Part shown: positions 42,971-52,329 of the stretch, piece after piece
Layout of the letters: the number at the start of each line of letters is the position of its first letter
Numbering within the stretch: position 1 is the first letter of the stretch
Assembly: GCF_030540775.2 (NCBI RefSeq)
Contig: NZ_CP141266.1
Coordinates: 1,103,001-1,167,000 of the forward strand
Reading direction: 5' to 3'
DNA: 64,000 nt
From: Flavivirga abyssicola
GTDB taxonomy: Bacteria; Bacteroidota; Bacteroidia; Flavobacteriales; Flavobacteriaceae
Notes under the pieces: model-generated
The model's input: only the letters and a program-made list of their open reading frames with translations
What the model was told of the DNA's origin: nothing
The model's database searches: none
Program-made: the position numbers and the translations under genes

Positions 42971-43948
42971 TTAATTTTTAACAAATTTTTTAGTTGTGGT
43001 ATTTCCATTTTCATCTTGAACTGATAACATATATATGCCAGAGCTTAAATCTTCTACTTCGATTTCAACAGTATTGGATTCTTTTACTAGTTGACCTGTT
43101 AAAGAGTATATCGAAATTTTTAATATTTCATTCAAGGTGTTAGCATTCGCTTGAATATTAACAACATTGGCTACAGGATTTGGGGATACACTAAAATTCA
43201 CCTCATTAATATCATTTGCTGAAAGTGTTCCTGTTGTTGTTTCTGAATACGCATTAAAATTAGAATCAGGTTGCGCTTGTAATTTTACTGTATAAGTTCC
43301 TCCATCTGCAATTGTGATTTCTGCAGGCGTACCTGACCCGTAGGTTCCTGAAAAGAGATAAGATGTTCCTGTTGTATAGCCCCATTCAATCCAAATATCT
43401 GAACCATCTGCACCAACTATACCTATATTGAATCCTCCTGTTGCTAACGCATCAGCGTCCCAGGTTAAAGTAAATTGGTTTGACGTAATAGCCGTAGTAG
43501 CTAAACCTGTTGGAGCTTCAGGGTCCATCGGAGGTGTCCCATTTACCGTTACGTCAAGATCAGAATAAGCGTTAAAATCGGTATCTGGTTGTGCTTGCAA
43601 TTTTACTTTATAAGTTTGTCCATCTGTTATTGTTATTTCTGCGGGTCCACCAGCCCCATAGGTTCCTGAAAACACATAAGATGTTCCTGTTGTATAGCCC
43701 CATTCAATCCAAATATCTGAACCATCTGCACCAACTATACCTATATTGAATCCCCCAGTAGCTAACGCATCAGCATCCCAAGTTAAGGTAAATTGATTTG
43801 GCGTACCACCTGTATAAGCGAGTCCTGTTGGAGCACCTGGTTCTTGTGCATTAATCATACTCGTTGACATAAAAAATACAAGTATTAAAAGACTTGAAAG
43901 AAATGAAGAAATCTTAATAGATTTTCTTTGAGTAGTTTTACAAATCAT
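42971..43948 (-). CDS. T9SS-sorted protein with two near-identical domains
   Basis: A 325-residue secreted protein: signal peptide to about A34, two tandem domains of about 100 residues, then a type A T9SS sorting domain (about 250-325) with FSVSPNPVANVVNIQ, KISIYSLTGQLVKE and LSSGIYMLSVQDENGNTTTKKFV. The repeated domain starts with an fn3-like strand (PTGLAYTGGTPNQFTLTWDA) and contains GFNIGIVGADGSDIWIEWGY and TYKVKLQAQPDTDFNAYSD. I do not recognise a named family. The pair is probably a carbohydrate-binding or adhesin module displayed on the surface. It follows the SSS symporter gene in the PUL. Confidence 0.85.
   Translation of the reverse strand: MICKTTQRKSIKISSFLSSLLILVFFMSTSMINAQEPGAPTGLAYTGGTPNQFTLTWDADALATGGFNIGIVGADGSDIWIEWGYTTGTSYVFSGTYGAGGPAEITITDGQTYKVKLQAQPDTDFNAYSDLDVTVNGTPPMDPEAPTGLATTAITSNQFTLTWDADALATGGFNIGIVGADGSDIWIEWGYTTGTSYLFSGTYGSGTPAEITIADGGTYTVKLQAQPDSNFNAYSETTTGTLSANDINEVNFSVSPNPVANVVNIQANANTLNEILKISIYSLTGQLVKESNTVEIEVEDLSSGIYMLSVQDENGNTTTKKFVKN
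43358..43753. repeat. Direct repeat inside the T9SS protein gene
   Basis: A block of 78 bp at 43358-43435 is identical to 43676-43753, within a longer near-identical unit spaced 318 bp apart. It encodes the core of the two tandem domains and indicates a recent internal duplication or gene conversion. Confidence 0.85.
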
Positions 43949-44046
43949 ATTTTAAATTTTTAAAAGGTTAATGTTCTTTGTAAAATTAACTCTCTATATA
44001 AGGCGAAAATGACTAAATACTGTTGAAAACTTCCTCTTTTATGAAT

Positions 44047-45642
44047 TTATTGATATAAATACATCACTACAAAACAAAATGTTATAAGTACTAGAGACCA
44101 AAATCTGAAATTTTTGTAAAACGGTACTCCTACTAATTCTTGTGTTTCTTCTTTGTAGATTTTTTTAGACCAGATATAATCCTCTATTGCCTTTTCATCA
44201 TCAGGAGGTGATAATAGACTTACTGTAATTATAATAACACAACTTATAACAAAATATACTGGTACTTTAAGTAGAAAATGAATATCTCCCAATAACTCAT
44301 AATTAAATGTAAATTTCAGCAATACTGTTAAAAAAGCTGCTATAGCTCCACCTATCAATCCCCAAAAGGCGCCATGCTTATTGATACGTTTCCAAAAAAC
44401 ACCCAGCATAAATACTGCTACTACTGGAGGCGCAATATAAGTAAGCATTTCTTGATAATATTTTAATAGAGAATCAAATTTAGACACAAAAGGAACCCAT
44501 ACAACTGCCAATACTAAAACAACCATAGAAACAACTTTACCTACATACACCTGTTCTTTTTGTGAGGTATCCTTTTTAAACTTGGTATAAAAATCCATGG
44601 TAAATAAGGTCGCAACAGAATTAAGTAAGGCACTTAATGTAGAGGTTAATGCTGCAATCATTGCAGCTAGCATCAAGCCCAGTAAACCTATTGGCATAAG
44701 TTCTATAACTAGTTTAGGGTATACCATATCATTTTTTGGTAAACCTGGAAATAAATGTTTCCCTATAACTGCTGGAAATATGATAATAAAAAGGATTAAT
44801 ACGGTTAAAAAACCGACCATTAAAATGCCTTTTCTACCATGATCAACAGATTTTGCTGTAAGTACGCGTTGCACCAACATTTGGTTATTTCCCCAAAAGT
44901 AAAAACCCAAAATTGGAATCCCAACAATCATCCCCAACCACGGCACCGAACTATCGTTTAATGGTCTTATAAGTTTCATCATGGTATCGTCTTCTAGAAG
45001 CAAACGTTTTAAATAATCTAATCCGCCATTATTCATAGCTAAAAAGGTTAGGATAAGCGTACCAAAAAGCAACAAAACACCTTGTATTAAATCTACACGG
45101 ATAGCAGCAGATAGTCCCCCTGGTATCGTATAAGCGGCCACTATAATTGCAAAAATCACAGATAGTTCTACTATTGATAGTGATGGAAATACCAGTTTCA
45201 TCAATAATGAAGCGGCATATAACGCCCCTGCTGCATCGAGAAATGTTGACCCTAAAAGGGTTATGAATGAAAAATAATATCTGGAACGTTTATCAAAACG
45301 CCTTTCCAAAAATTCTGGTATCGTAAAAATTCCGGATTTAATATAAAACGGCAGGAAGAACATAGCAAAAAATACCATGACCAACACCGAAATTAAATCG
45401 TAATTAAAAACAGCTATACCCGTAGAATAGGCATCACCACTTTTACCTATTAAAGTGGTACTTGAAATACTTGCAGCAAATAACGAAAACCCAATAATGG
45501 GCCAGGTCATTTTTCTTCCTGCTAAGAAATAATTATCTGTAGAATTGCTTCCTTTTTTTGAATATTTAATCCCAAACCATACTATAAAAATAAAATAAAC
45601 AATGAGTACTATATTATCTACTAGTCCTAAATTATATTCCAT
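44047..45642 (-). CDS. SSS-family sodium:solute symporter
   Basis: A 531-residue inner membrane transporter with about 14 hydrophobic helices. Characteristic SSS/SGLT features are NYFLAGRKMTWPIIGFSLFA, SSTTLIGKSGDAYSTG, FTIPEFLERRFDKRSR, AYTIPGGLSAAIRVD and ALTSTLSALLNSVATLFTMD. It uses the sodium gradient to import a small solute, most likely a mono- or disaccharide. In the PUL it lies between a GH-A hydrolase and the T9SS repeat protein, and with GH130 nearby the expected cargo is mannose or a mannoside. SSS symporters in PULs commonly bring the final product across the inner membrane. Confidence 0.92.
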   Translation of the reverse strand: MEYNLGLVDNIVLIVYFIFIVWFGIKYSKKGSNSTDNYFLAGRKMTWPIIGFSLFAASISSTTLIGKSGDAYSTGIAVFNYDLISVLVMVFFAMFFLPFYIKSGIFTIPEFLERRFDKRSRYYFSFITLLGSTFLDAAGALYAASLLMKLVFPSLSIVELSVIFAIIVAAYTIPGGLSAAIRVDLIQGVLLLFGTLILTFLAMNNGGLDYLKRLLLEDDTMMKLIRPLNDSSVPWLGMIVGIPILGFYFWGNNQMLVQRVLTAKSVDHGRKGILMVGFLTVLILFIIIFPAVIGKHLFPGLPKNDMVYPKLVIELMPIGLLGLMLAAMIAALTSTLSALLNSVATLFTMDFYTKFKKDTSQKEQVYVGKVVSMVVLVLAVVWVPFVSKFDSLLKYYQEMLTYIAPPVVAVFMLGVFWKRINKHGAFWGLIGGAIAAFLTVLLKFTFNYELLGDIHFLLKVPVYFVISCVIIITVSLLSPPDDEKAIEDYIWSKKIYKEETQELVGVPFYKNFRFWSLVLITFCFVVMYLYQ

Positions 45643-45690
45643 AGTGATGATTTCGTCTGTATTAAATTATATGTTAAAATGTAGTGATTA

Positions 45691-47250
45691 CTAATTGAGT
45701 AATATAGAACTTAAAAACACAACACTTTTTGGCTGGACAGTAATATTTACGACCTCATCTTCATTATATTCAAAAGCTTTTGAAGGCACTGGAAAACCAT
45801 CAGCATTTAATGCTCTTTTACCATCTACATATTCATACATATATAGATTCTGTTTTTTTATCAATCCTTCGGTTTCAATATTAAATGTTTTGCATGCTTT
45901 TGATTGATTAACGACTGCAAGCGTCACACTTTTATTTGTAACTGAAGCGATAGCACGAATGCTATCATTTTTTATCGAAAATTCAGGCTTGTACAATTTA
46001 GTATTGGGAGGAAATAAATTACATAGTAAGGTCCATGAATAAGACCAAGGCCTTGGTGTTTTATCTATCTCAAGGTCTCCAAATTCTTCGGCTAAAATAT
46101 TCCACATACCCCATTTTTTTAATTGACTTTTCTCGCCTAAATCCCCTACTGTATGCATAGCATCATCTAGATCCCATGCAACGGCCCCTCCTACTCCAGC
46201 AAGCATGCTTTGTATGGCTGCATCTGCCATATCGACCCCGTAAAAATAGTCGTAAACAAACATACTGGAATCGTCGGGACCTGCAAAAGGATCGGCTTTC
46301 CCTTTTTTAAAGTTTTCTTCCTTAAGATCACCGCTATATTTCATTCCTAACTCACCAAGAATTAATGGTTTCTTTGTCTTTTTAACTTCGGTCGTAAATG
46401 GTGTTAAGTAGGTTTGAAAATTCCCTGTTCTAATGAGCTCTTGATCTGCATAAATATGAAAATCGTATAGAGCTGTTATACTATCCAAATCATTTATTGT
46501 GGAATACACCCAATCTTCGGCTTTTTTGGGATGTGTTGGATGATTCCATTGTGTTACTGCATCTGGCCCTGCCAAGGTTACGTATTTATCTAGCCCTTTA
46601 GATTTTAAAGCGTTATTTAGCATCTGGTAACCTGCCTTCCATTGTTCCCAGTCTCCATTTGTGGATGCCCAATAGCCATTAGGTTCGTTAACTAAATTAT
46701 AATACTTAATACAGGTGTATCCTTTTTCAACAATTAGATGGTCAAGGTATTTAGTAATCATTTCAACCCAACGAATATCGTCTGCTCTATTAATATTGTT
46801 TGGATTTTCATCTGTTTTCCAAAGTCCTGGAGCTCCCCATTCTCCAAAAAGAACTGTAATGTCATTTTTTTGGCAATAGTCCAAAACTTTATATAAACTT
46901 TTAACCTCTTGAGTATTGAAATCCAAAATGGGTTGATTATTTACATCTAACCCTTTGTAATAACGCCAAGTTGAAACATCCATAACACGAATTATGTGTG
47001 GATTCACAAAATCTAGTCGTTTGTATAATTCGTTCCATTTTTCATCTGTCATTAAGAAGCCCCACTCCGCTTCATATGAATCGGCATGGGGATATGCAGA
47101 CCACTGCACCCCATGACCGATAAATGGCAGATCGATGATATTAGATTTCTTAAACTTAAGCGTATATCTTTTATCAATCGTACCTGCTTCCTTACAACTA
47201 AACAAAACAATTAATAATATGAAACTAAAACTAACTAAAACTTTAGGCAT
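45691..47250 (-). CDS. Clan GH-A glycoside hydrolase lipoprotein, family unassigned (copy 1)
   Basis: A 519-residue exported lipoprotein (LIVLFSC, Cys about 19). It begins FIGHGVQWSAYPHADSY and folds as a (beta/alpha)8 barrel of clan GH-A: IRVMDVSTW, ITVLFGEWGAPG, IKYYNLVNEPNGYW (predicted acid/base E189), YDFHIYAD, PLILGELGMKY (predicted nucleophile E300) and GGAVAWDLDDAMHTVG. The last about 100 residues form a beta domain (VTLAVVNQS to PKSVVFLSS). It resembles GH5/GH30/GH39-type barrels but I cannot place it in a CAZy family by eye. The gene overlaps the upstream GH130 gene by 8 nt. In this context an endo- or exo-acting beta-mannan enzyme is the leading guess. Confidence 0.8.
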   Translation of the reverse strand: MPKVLVSFSFILLIVLFSCKEAGTIDKRYTLKFKKSNIIDLPFIGHGVQWSAYPHADSYEAEWGFLMTDEKWNELYKRLDFVNPHIIRVMDVSTWRYYKGLDVNNQPILDFNTQEVKSLYKVLDYCQKNDITVLFGEWGAPGLWKTDENPNNINRADDIRWVEMITKYLDHLIVEKGYTCIKYYNLVNEPNGYWASTNGDWEQWKAGYQMLNNALKSKGLDKYVTLAGPDAVTQWNHPTHPKKAEDWVYSTINDLDSITALYDFHIYADQELIRTGNFQTYLTPFTTEVKKTKKPLILGELGMKYSGDLKEENFKKGKADPFAGPDDSSMFVYDYFYGVDMADAAIQSMLAGVGGAVAWDLDDAMHTVGDLGEKSQLKKWGMWNILAEEFGDLEIDKTPRPWSYSWTLLCNLFPPNTKLYKPEFSIKNDSIRAIASVTNKSVTLAVVNQSKACKTFNIETEGLIKKQNLYMYEYVDGKRALNADGFPVPSKAFEYNEDEVVNITVQPKSVVFLSSILLN

Positions 47251-48298
47251 TTAAACTATTTTTTAATTGACCTAGCAATTCATTCACACTACATGTTGCC
47301 AGACCAACGTACTTATCTGCACCGCCATAGTATATATATAGTGTATCTTCTATAATAACATTTCCTGTTGGAAACACACAGCCATTATAATAACCGTTAA
47401 TTTCATAGTCATGTTCTGGCTCCATGATCCAATCTTTAATACGGCCTATTACCTTTGTGGGGTCATTAATATCTAATAGCGCAGCACCCACTCTGTAATA
47501 ACCTAGGCCTCCATTTTCCACACCATGATATATAATTAACCAACCCTCTTTCGTTCTTAAAGGGGGTGTGCTTCCTCCTATTTTTACTTCCCAAGAATCT
47601 TCCTTACCTTTAAGTAATAGCGTACTTGGCTCTTCCCACACCATTAAATCATCTGAGAAACGAATCCATATGGCAGGGTGATTTGTACCATACTTTTCTC
47701 CAATCCATTCTTTTGGTCTATGTAGCATGGCAAATTTTCCATTTATTTTTTCAGGAAACAGAATAACATCTCTATCATCTAAATTCGAAGAAGTAATCCT
47801 TCCCAACCGTTTAAAAGTCCTGAGATTTCTAGAAATCGCCAAACCTGAGTTTGCTATGTTATTTTTATACACTAAAGGGGTATATTCACCAGACTCTGGT
47901 AACATAATAACATCGTGTTCAAATTTCCAATACTGTCCTGGTGGAAACGGCCTGTAAGCATACGTTATATAAAATTCGTCTCCAAATTTTATTATTCGGG
48001 CATCTTCTACACCTCCCATATCGGGTCCATCAACGCTAGGTGAGAATACAGGATCGTTCGATACTCTTGTAAAGTTAATACCATCTACACTTTCAGCTAA
48101 TCCAAATCTGATTAAATGTTCTTTATCATTTCCAGCTGCTCTGTATAGCATAGAAAATTTACCGTTTTCATACCAAACTCCGGGATTACAAACTACTAAG
48201 CTTTCCCATTCGTTTATTGGATTTGGGCTTAAAATAGGATTGTTTTCATGTTTTTTTAAACGAATGGTACTTGCTTTAGTTGTGCTATTATTGTTCAT
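47243..48298 (-). CDS. Glycoside hydrolase family 130 (beta-mannoside phosphorylase type)
   Basis: A 351-residue five-bladed propeller protein. GH130 hallmarks are NPILSPNPINEWESLVVCNPG, FSMLYRAAG, FGLAESVDGINF, MGGVEDARII (catalytic Asp about 99), IIYHGVENGGLGYYRVGAALLD and a C-terminal FPTGNVIIEDTLYIYYGGAD. There is no signal peptide, so it should act in the cytoplasm on imported beta-mannosides, releasing mannose 1-phosphate, or as a beta-mannosidase in some subfamilies. It overlaps the following GH-A gene by 8 nt, so the two are translationally coupled. Subfamily (GH130_1 to _4) cannot be fixed by eye. Confidence 0.92.
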   Translation of the reverse strand: MNNNSTTKASTIRLKKHENNPILSPNPINEWESLVVCNPGVWYENGKFSMLYRAAGNDKEHLIRFGLAESVDGINFTRVSNDPVFSPSVDGPDMGGVEDARIIKFGDEFYITYAYRPFPPGQYWKFEHDVIMLPESGEYTPLVYKNNIANSGLAISRNLRTFKRLGRITSSNLDDRDVILFPEKINGKFAMLHRPKEWIGEKYGTNHPAIWIRFSDDLMVWEEPSTLLLKGKEDSWEVKIGGSTPPLRTKEGWLIIYHGVENGGLGYYRVGAALLDINDPTKVIGRIKDWIMEPEHDYEINGYYNGCVFPTGNVIIEDTLYIYYGGADKYVGLATCSVNELLGQLKNSLNA

Positions 48299-48333
48299 TA
48301 GTTATTCTTATTGAGAGACTTTAATACTTTAAT

Positions 48334-49878
48334 TTAAAAATCAAAGTTTGTATATACGGTAAGCGTTTGAGATTGAATGCTAATTTCTTTTCCTTTTCCT
48401 ATTGATAGGTTTTGTTCTTCTGGTAAAGGAAATCCATTAGCATCCGTTAATCTGTTATCTTCCTTATATATGAACTTTTTTAATCCCGAAAGTTCACTAC
48501 CATTATCTAATGAAAAATTTAGATGGTATTCATTCTCGCTCATGTTGTTAATAGCAATCATATATTTTCCATCTTTTTCTACTGCGATGGCATCTAATCC
48601 AACTAATTCCGGAACTTCTACGTTATACACTTTAGATCCTTTTTGCATGTATCTTGATATGAGAGAAAACGAATAAAAATGAGGTCTTATGGTTTCTTTT
48701 TCAGGGTTACCTAACAGTTCTTCTCCTAAGATATTCCAATACCCCCAAATTTTTAAATCCTGACCCGAAGTTGAGCTACTATGCATCGCATCATCTAAAT
48801 TCCAATTAATGGCACCTGCGAATCCAGAATTTATAATTTTCATATTCAATCCAACTAAGTCTACACCATGTATATATTGGTCTACCAAAGTGTTAGAATC
48901 GATTCCAATAAATGGATCTGTATTAATATTATTCAAATTCTCGCTGCTTAATTCTTTATCTATTATTGAAGTGCCTGTCTCATACTTAAAACCAAATTCT
49001 CCAATAACAGCTTGTTTTCCTTCTGGCATTTTAGATTTGTAAGCATCAAGTAAGGCTTCAAATTCTCCGCTAAACAAAGCACCTTTTGATGGATACGTAT
49101 GAATATCGTATAAGTCTATTTTATCACCTAAATCTGTTTCTGTATTTGAAATCCAGGACACATCGTTATCATTAAAAATAGCAATATCCGGTCCTGCTAA
49201 TTTCACTTTAGTATGTAATCCAGCATCAACCATTTTATCATAAAAATAGGCCGTTGCATCTTTCCAAACCTTATAATTACCGTTAGCTGCAGATCCGTTT
49301 AGATTAGGCTCATTTATTGTTGTATAATATTTAATACATGTAAAACCTTGAGTGTTTACCAAATAATCTAAGTAATTCACGGCGTTATCAATTCTACTTT
49401 CAAAAATCATATCTTGATTAGAATCGACTTGATTATATCCCCAATCTCCTAGCATAACCGTAATATCATTATCTTGGCAGTATTGTAAAATCTTACCTAA
49501 TCCTTCATACATTGCTGTTGGCTCGTAATTATCTACTCCAGATATTGCATATTTATCATAAGAGCCAAATACGACACGTATAAAACTTGGTTTCATATAA
49601 TCTAGACGTGTATACATCTTATTCCAGTCAGCATCTTGTATTGGTTTATTCCAATAACGGTATGCTTGTGGATATGGATCCCATTGCACACCATTACCTA
49701 TATAAGACTCTATTAATACGTCTCCAGTTTTTACAACGATGTCTTTAGATTGTTCTTCAATTTTAACTTCATATTCGTCATCATCACAACCAAAAGCGGT
49801 CATTATTATTGTAAAATATGTTATAACTATAAATAGTAAACTTAGTTTATGACGCGTTTTTAAATTTCCTTTTTTCAT
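48334..49878 (-). CDS. Clan GH-A glycoside hydrolase lipoprotein, family unassigned (copy 2)
   Basis: A 514-residue lipoprotein (IIMTAFGCDDDE, Cys about 31), paralogous to the hydrolase at 45691. It has YIGNGVQWDPYPQAYRYW, IRVVFGSYD, ITVMLGDWGYNQ, IKYYTTINEPNLNG (predicted acid/base E190), YDIHTYPSKG, AVIGEFGFKY (predicted nucleophile E294) and GFAGAINWNLDDAMH. The C-terminal beta domain contains NGFPLPEEQNLSIGKGKEIS. Both copies share the order of all barrel motifs but differ widely between them, suggesting different linkage or chain-length preferences. It lies 10 nt after the surface lipoprotein gene and 35 nt before GH130. Surface location is likely, as with other PUL endo-hydrolases. Confidence 0.8.
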   Translation of the reverse strand: MKKGNLKTRHKLSLLFIVITYFTIIMTAFGCDDDEYEVKIEEQSKDIVVKTGDVLIESYIGNGVQWDPYPQAYRYWNKPIQDADWNKMYTRLDYMKPSFIRVVFGSYDKYAISGVDNYEPTAMYEGLGKILQYCQDNDITVMLGDWGYNQVDSNQDMIFESRIDNAVNYLDYLVNTQGFTCIKYYTTINEPNLNGSAANGNYKVWKDATAYFYDKMVDAGLHTKVKLAGPDIAIFNDNDVSWISNTETDLGDKIDLYDIHTYPSKGALFSGEFEALLDAYKSKMPEGKQAVIGEFGFKYETGTSIIDKELSSENLNNINTDPFIGIDSNTLVDQYIHGVDLVGLNMKIINSGFAGAINWNLDDAMHSSSTSGQDLKIWGYWNILGEELLGNPEKETIRPHFYSFSLISRYMQKGSKVYNVEVPELVGLDAIAVEKDGKYMIAINNMSENEYHLNFSLDNGSELSGLKKFIYKEDNRLTDANGFPLPEEQNLSIGKGKEISIQSQTLTVYTNFDF

Positions 49879-49888
49879 CTCTCTTTAA

Positions 49889-50836
49889 TTATTTATCTAA
49901 TTCAAAATTGTAATAAATCGTGTAAGCACTTTGTATGTGTGATTCTGCATCCCAATGATCCCACGAAAAAGTATCTTCCCATACATTAAAATTTATGCTA
50001 ATATTACCTTGCGCATCTACTGTTACGTTTCCTTTTATTCCAAGTCCATTTTTACTGCCTTTCCAAAAAGTTATTACCTTCCCAAGCTCATTAAATTCCC
50101 AAACACCGTTTCCTTCTGGCATTTTTCTGAATCTATGTGAATAATCTCTAACTTCTCCTTTATGATCTGGATCTAACACGAAAGAAGAGAAGGTATTATC
50201 TTCTCCTGCTCCAGAAGAAAAAGTTCCTTCTGCGTTACCTTTTTCGTTAATCAAAACCGTTTTTAATTCTATAGTATTGTCTTCTTCAAAAGCTGCATCG
50301 GGAAAATCCTTAGAAAGTACTTCTGGTACATAATTGGCCGGATCATAAGAGCTTGTTGCTGGATCATACGTACCAAAAACGCCCCAACCCCAATCTACAT
50401 TCAAACCTATTTGCCAATCGAAAAGCAATGAGCTTACTTTCCAATTACCATCTAAAACCGGATCGTATTTCTTAATATTTACAGTCCATTCTCGTACTTT
50501 ACCTGATTCTGAAACAATTTTATATGTATAAGAACCATCATTAGTATCAAAATTTATAGTCTCTCCCTTTTGCGGAGAAACAGATGCTTTTTCAGACACT
50601 TCAAATTCTGGCGTGATACTGCTTAAGTCAAAATCATCTCCAAAAACAAATAAATCTACGGTTCCGGAACTATCTTTGGTAGGTTTTATTATTGTTGGTC
50701 CTACCTGTCCTTCTACTTTAAATGATAAAAACTGCCTGTCATTACTTACAATGTCCTCTAAAGGATCGTCTTGACATGATGTAATAAAAGTTGTAACGAA
50801 AATAAAAAGTGCTAATTTTAAAATTTGATTTTTCAT
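49889..50836 (-). CDS. PUL surface lipoprotein (SusE-position glycan-binding candidate)
   Basis: A 315-residue lipoprotein (TTFITSCQDDP, Cys about 21). The first 125 residues form Ig-like domains: FLSFKVEGQVGP then YTYKIVSESGKVREWTVNIK, a DUF5018/DUF1735-like pattern. The second half is a lipocalin- or beta-sandwich-like domain rich in Trp (LDGNWKVSSLLFDWQIGLNV, VWEDTFSWDHWDAESHIQSA), and exposed Trp residues suit glycan stacking. It lies 13 nt after susD and 10 nt before a hydrolase, the normal place for a surface glycan-binding protein. No catalytic motif is evident. Confidence 0.75.
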   Translation of the reverse strand: MKNQILKLALFIFVTTFITSCQDDPLEDIVSNDRQFLSFKVEGQVGPTIIKPTKDSSGTVDLFVFGDDFDLSSITPEFEVSEKASVSPQKGETINFDTNDGSYTYKIVSESGKVREWTVNIKKYDPVLDGNWKVSSLLFDWQIGLNVDWGWGVFGTYDPATSSYDPANYVPEVLSKDFPDAAFEEDNTIELKTVLINEKGNAEGTFSSGAGEDNTFSSFVLDPDHKGEVRDYSHRFRKMPEGNGVWEFNELGKVITFWKGSKNGLGIKGNVTVDAQGNISINFNVWEDTFSWDHWDAESHIQSAYTIYYNFELDK

Positions 50837-50849
50837 AATTCTCTTTTTT

Positions 50850-52319
50850 TTATTTGTTTAACTCGCCTTCAATTGCTGGAATTGGGAAAAAATAAGCACT
50901 ATTAGTGATTGTTTTGCCATAAACTCCAGTTAGAACGGATTGTATTTTATTGGTTCTTCTTAAATCATAAAGTCTATGCCCTTCAAAAGCTAATTCGAAA
51001 GCGCGTTCTTCTATAATTTTTTCTCTAAAGTCTGCAACAGATAACCCTGAGAGCAAACCTACTAAACCGGCTCTGTCCCTAACCTGATTAACAGCGTTAT
51101 AACCTTCGGGTGTTGGCCCTTGTGCTTCTGCATAAATTAAAAGAATGTCTGAATATCTCAGTAAATATGGGTGCGTACTTGTGTTATCTCCAATAAAGTT
51201 TGGATCGATGTATTTTCTTGAAAAAGGTTGAGATTCTCCTCCCGTTGGTGTCCATTGTAAATCTCCATTTTCTCTATACAACTCATCGATTACAAGCTCA
51301 TTTCTTCTTCTATCATTAACATTGAACGACGATAGGAAAGAGGCTTCTGTAACGTATACTCCAAACCCTCCATGGGTAGGCGTTCCATCTGGTAAGAAAG
51401 AAGAACTTGGCGCATTGGCTGGAATAAAGAATTTTGATAATTTTGAAAACTCCCCTTCAGCTAATCCACTTCTGTCTTGAGGAATAAAAAAGATATGCTC
51501 TGGACCGTTAAATGCCTCAGATGTCGATACATCATAAATATGAATTAAATCTGGATCGAATGTATAAACCGATTGATTATTGATGACTTCTGAAGCCGTT
51601 TGAGACGCTAAATTATAATACGTATCAGCATTAGAAACCCAATCATACCCTGGACTTCCTGTACTTTTTGCTGATGCCATAGTAATGTATACTTTAGAAA
51701 GTAATCCTTGTGCTGCAACTTTATCTGCTCTGCCTCCCACTCGTTCTATTGGAAGCAAATCTATAGCTGTATTTAAGTCTGATATTATTGACATATAAAT
51801 AGATTCTATAGATGCATTTTCTGCACCAAATACTTCACTCAGCTCATCTACTGCACTTATTTTTAATGGAACTTCTCCAAATAACCTTACTAACATAAAG
51901 TGATGCCAGGCTCTTAAGAATAATCCCTCTCCTCTGAATTTATTTCCTAAATCTCTATTATAACTGACTTCTTCAGTCTTTTCAATGACCGTATTTGCTC
52001 TGTTTAACCCAATGTAAGTCAGTCTAAAGAATTGTTCTAAATTCTGATTTTTATCATCGACGTTAAAGATTTCAAATTGATCGATATTTAGACCTTCTCC
52101 TTCTTTTGGGAATGTTTCTTCTGAAGCTGTTGTTGGAATATTCATATAAGGTCTTGAATAATCCAAAAACGTCATAGATTGGTAACTGTGTAATACAGCC
52201 GAATTTGCTTCTTCTGCAGTATTGTAAAAGTTGGAATCCGACAAAAAAGTTGTTGGTTCTGGCTCTAAAGAACATGAAGCCAACACAAGTCCGAGTATTA
52301 ATGTATATATTTTTTTCAT
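50850..52319 (-). CDS. SusD/RagB family glycan-binding lipoprotein of the PUL
   Basis: A 489-residue SusD homologue (LILGLVLASCSLEP, Cys about 16). Typical blocks are LGNKFRGEGLFLRAWHHFML, VRLFGEVPL, RADKVAAQGLLSKVYITMAS, the late YLLRYSDILLIYAEAQG and IIEERAFELAFEGHRLYDLR, ending YFFPIPAIEGELNK. It belongs to the canonical RagB/SusD branch, unlike the SusD-like_2 protein at 14177. It caps the SusC encoded 10 nt upstream and captures oligosaccharides, here probably beta-mannan fragments. Confidence 0.94.
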   Translation of the reverse strand: MKKIYTLILGLVLASCSLEPEPTTFLSDSNFYNTAEEANSAVLHSYQSMTFLDYSRPYMNIPTTASEETFPKEGEGLNIDQFEIFNVDDKNQNLEQFFRLTYIGLNRANTVIEKTEEVSYNRDLGNKFRGEGLFLRAWHHFMLVRLFGEVPLKISAVDELSEVFGAENASIESIYMSIISDLNTAIDLLPIERVGGRADKVAAQGLLSKVYITMASAKSTGSPGYDWVSNADTYYNLASQTASEVINNQSVYTFDPDLIHIYDVSTSEAFNGPEHIFFIPQDRSGLAEGEFSKLSKFFIPANAPSSSFLPDGTPTHGGFGVYVTEASFLSSFNVNDRRRNELVIDELYRENGDLQWTPTGGESQPFSRKYIDPNFIGDNTSTHPYLLRYSDILLIYAEAQGPTPEGYNAVNQVRDRAGLVGLLSGLSVADFREKIIEERAFELAFEGHRLYDLRRTNKIQSVLTGVYGKTITNSAYFFPIPAIEGELNK

Positions 52320-52329
52320 AATTAATTTT

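Noticed and set aside
44597-44842. 81-residue frame inside the SSS symporter gene
   Set aside because: It is the antisense of a long, well-supported transporter and has no features of its own.
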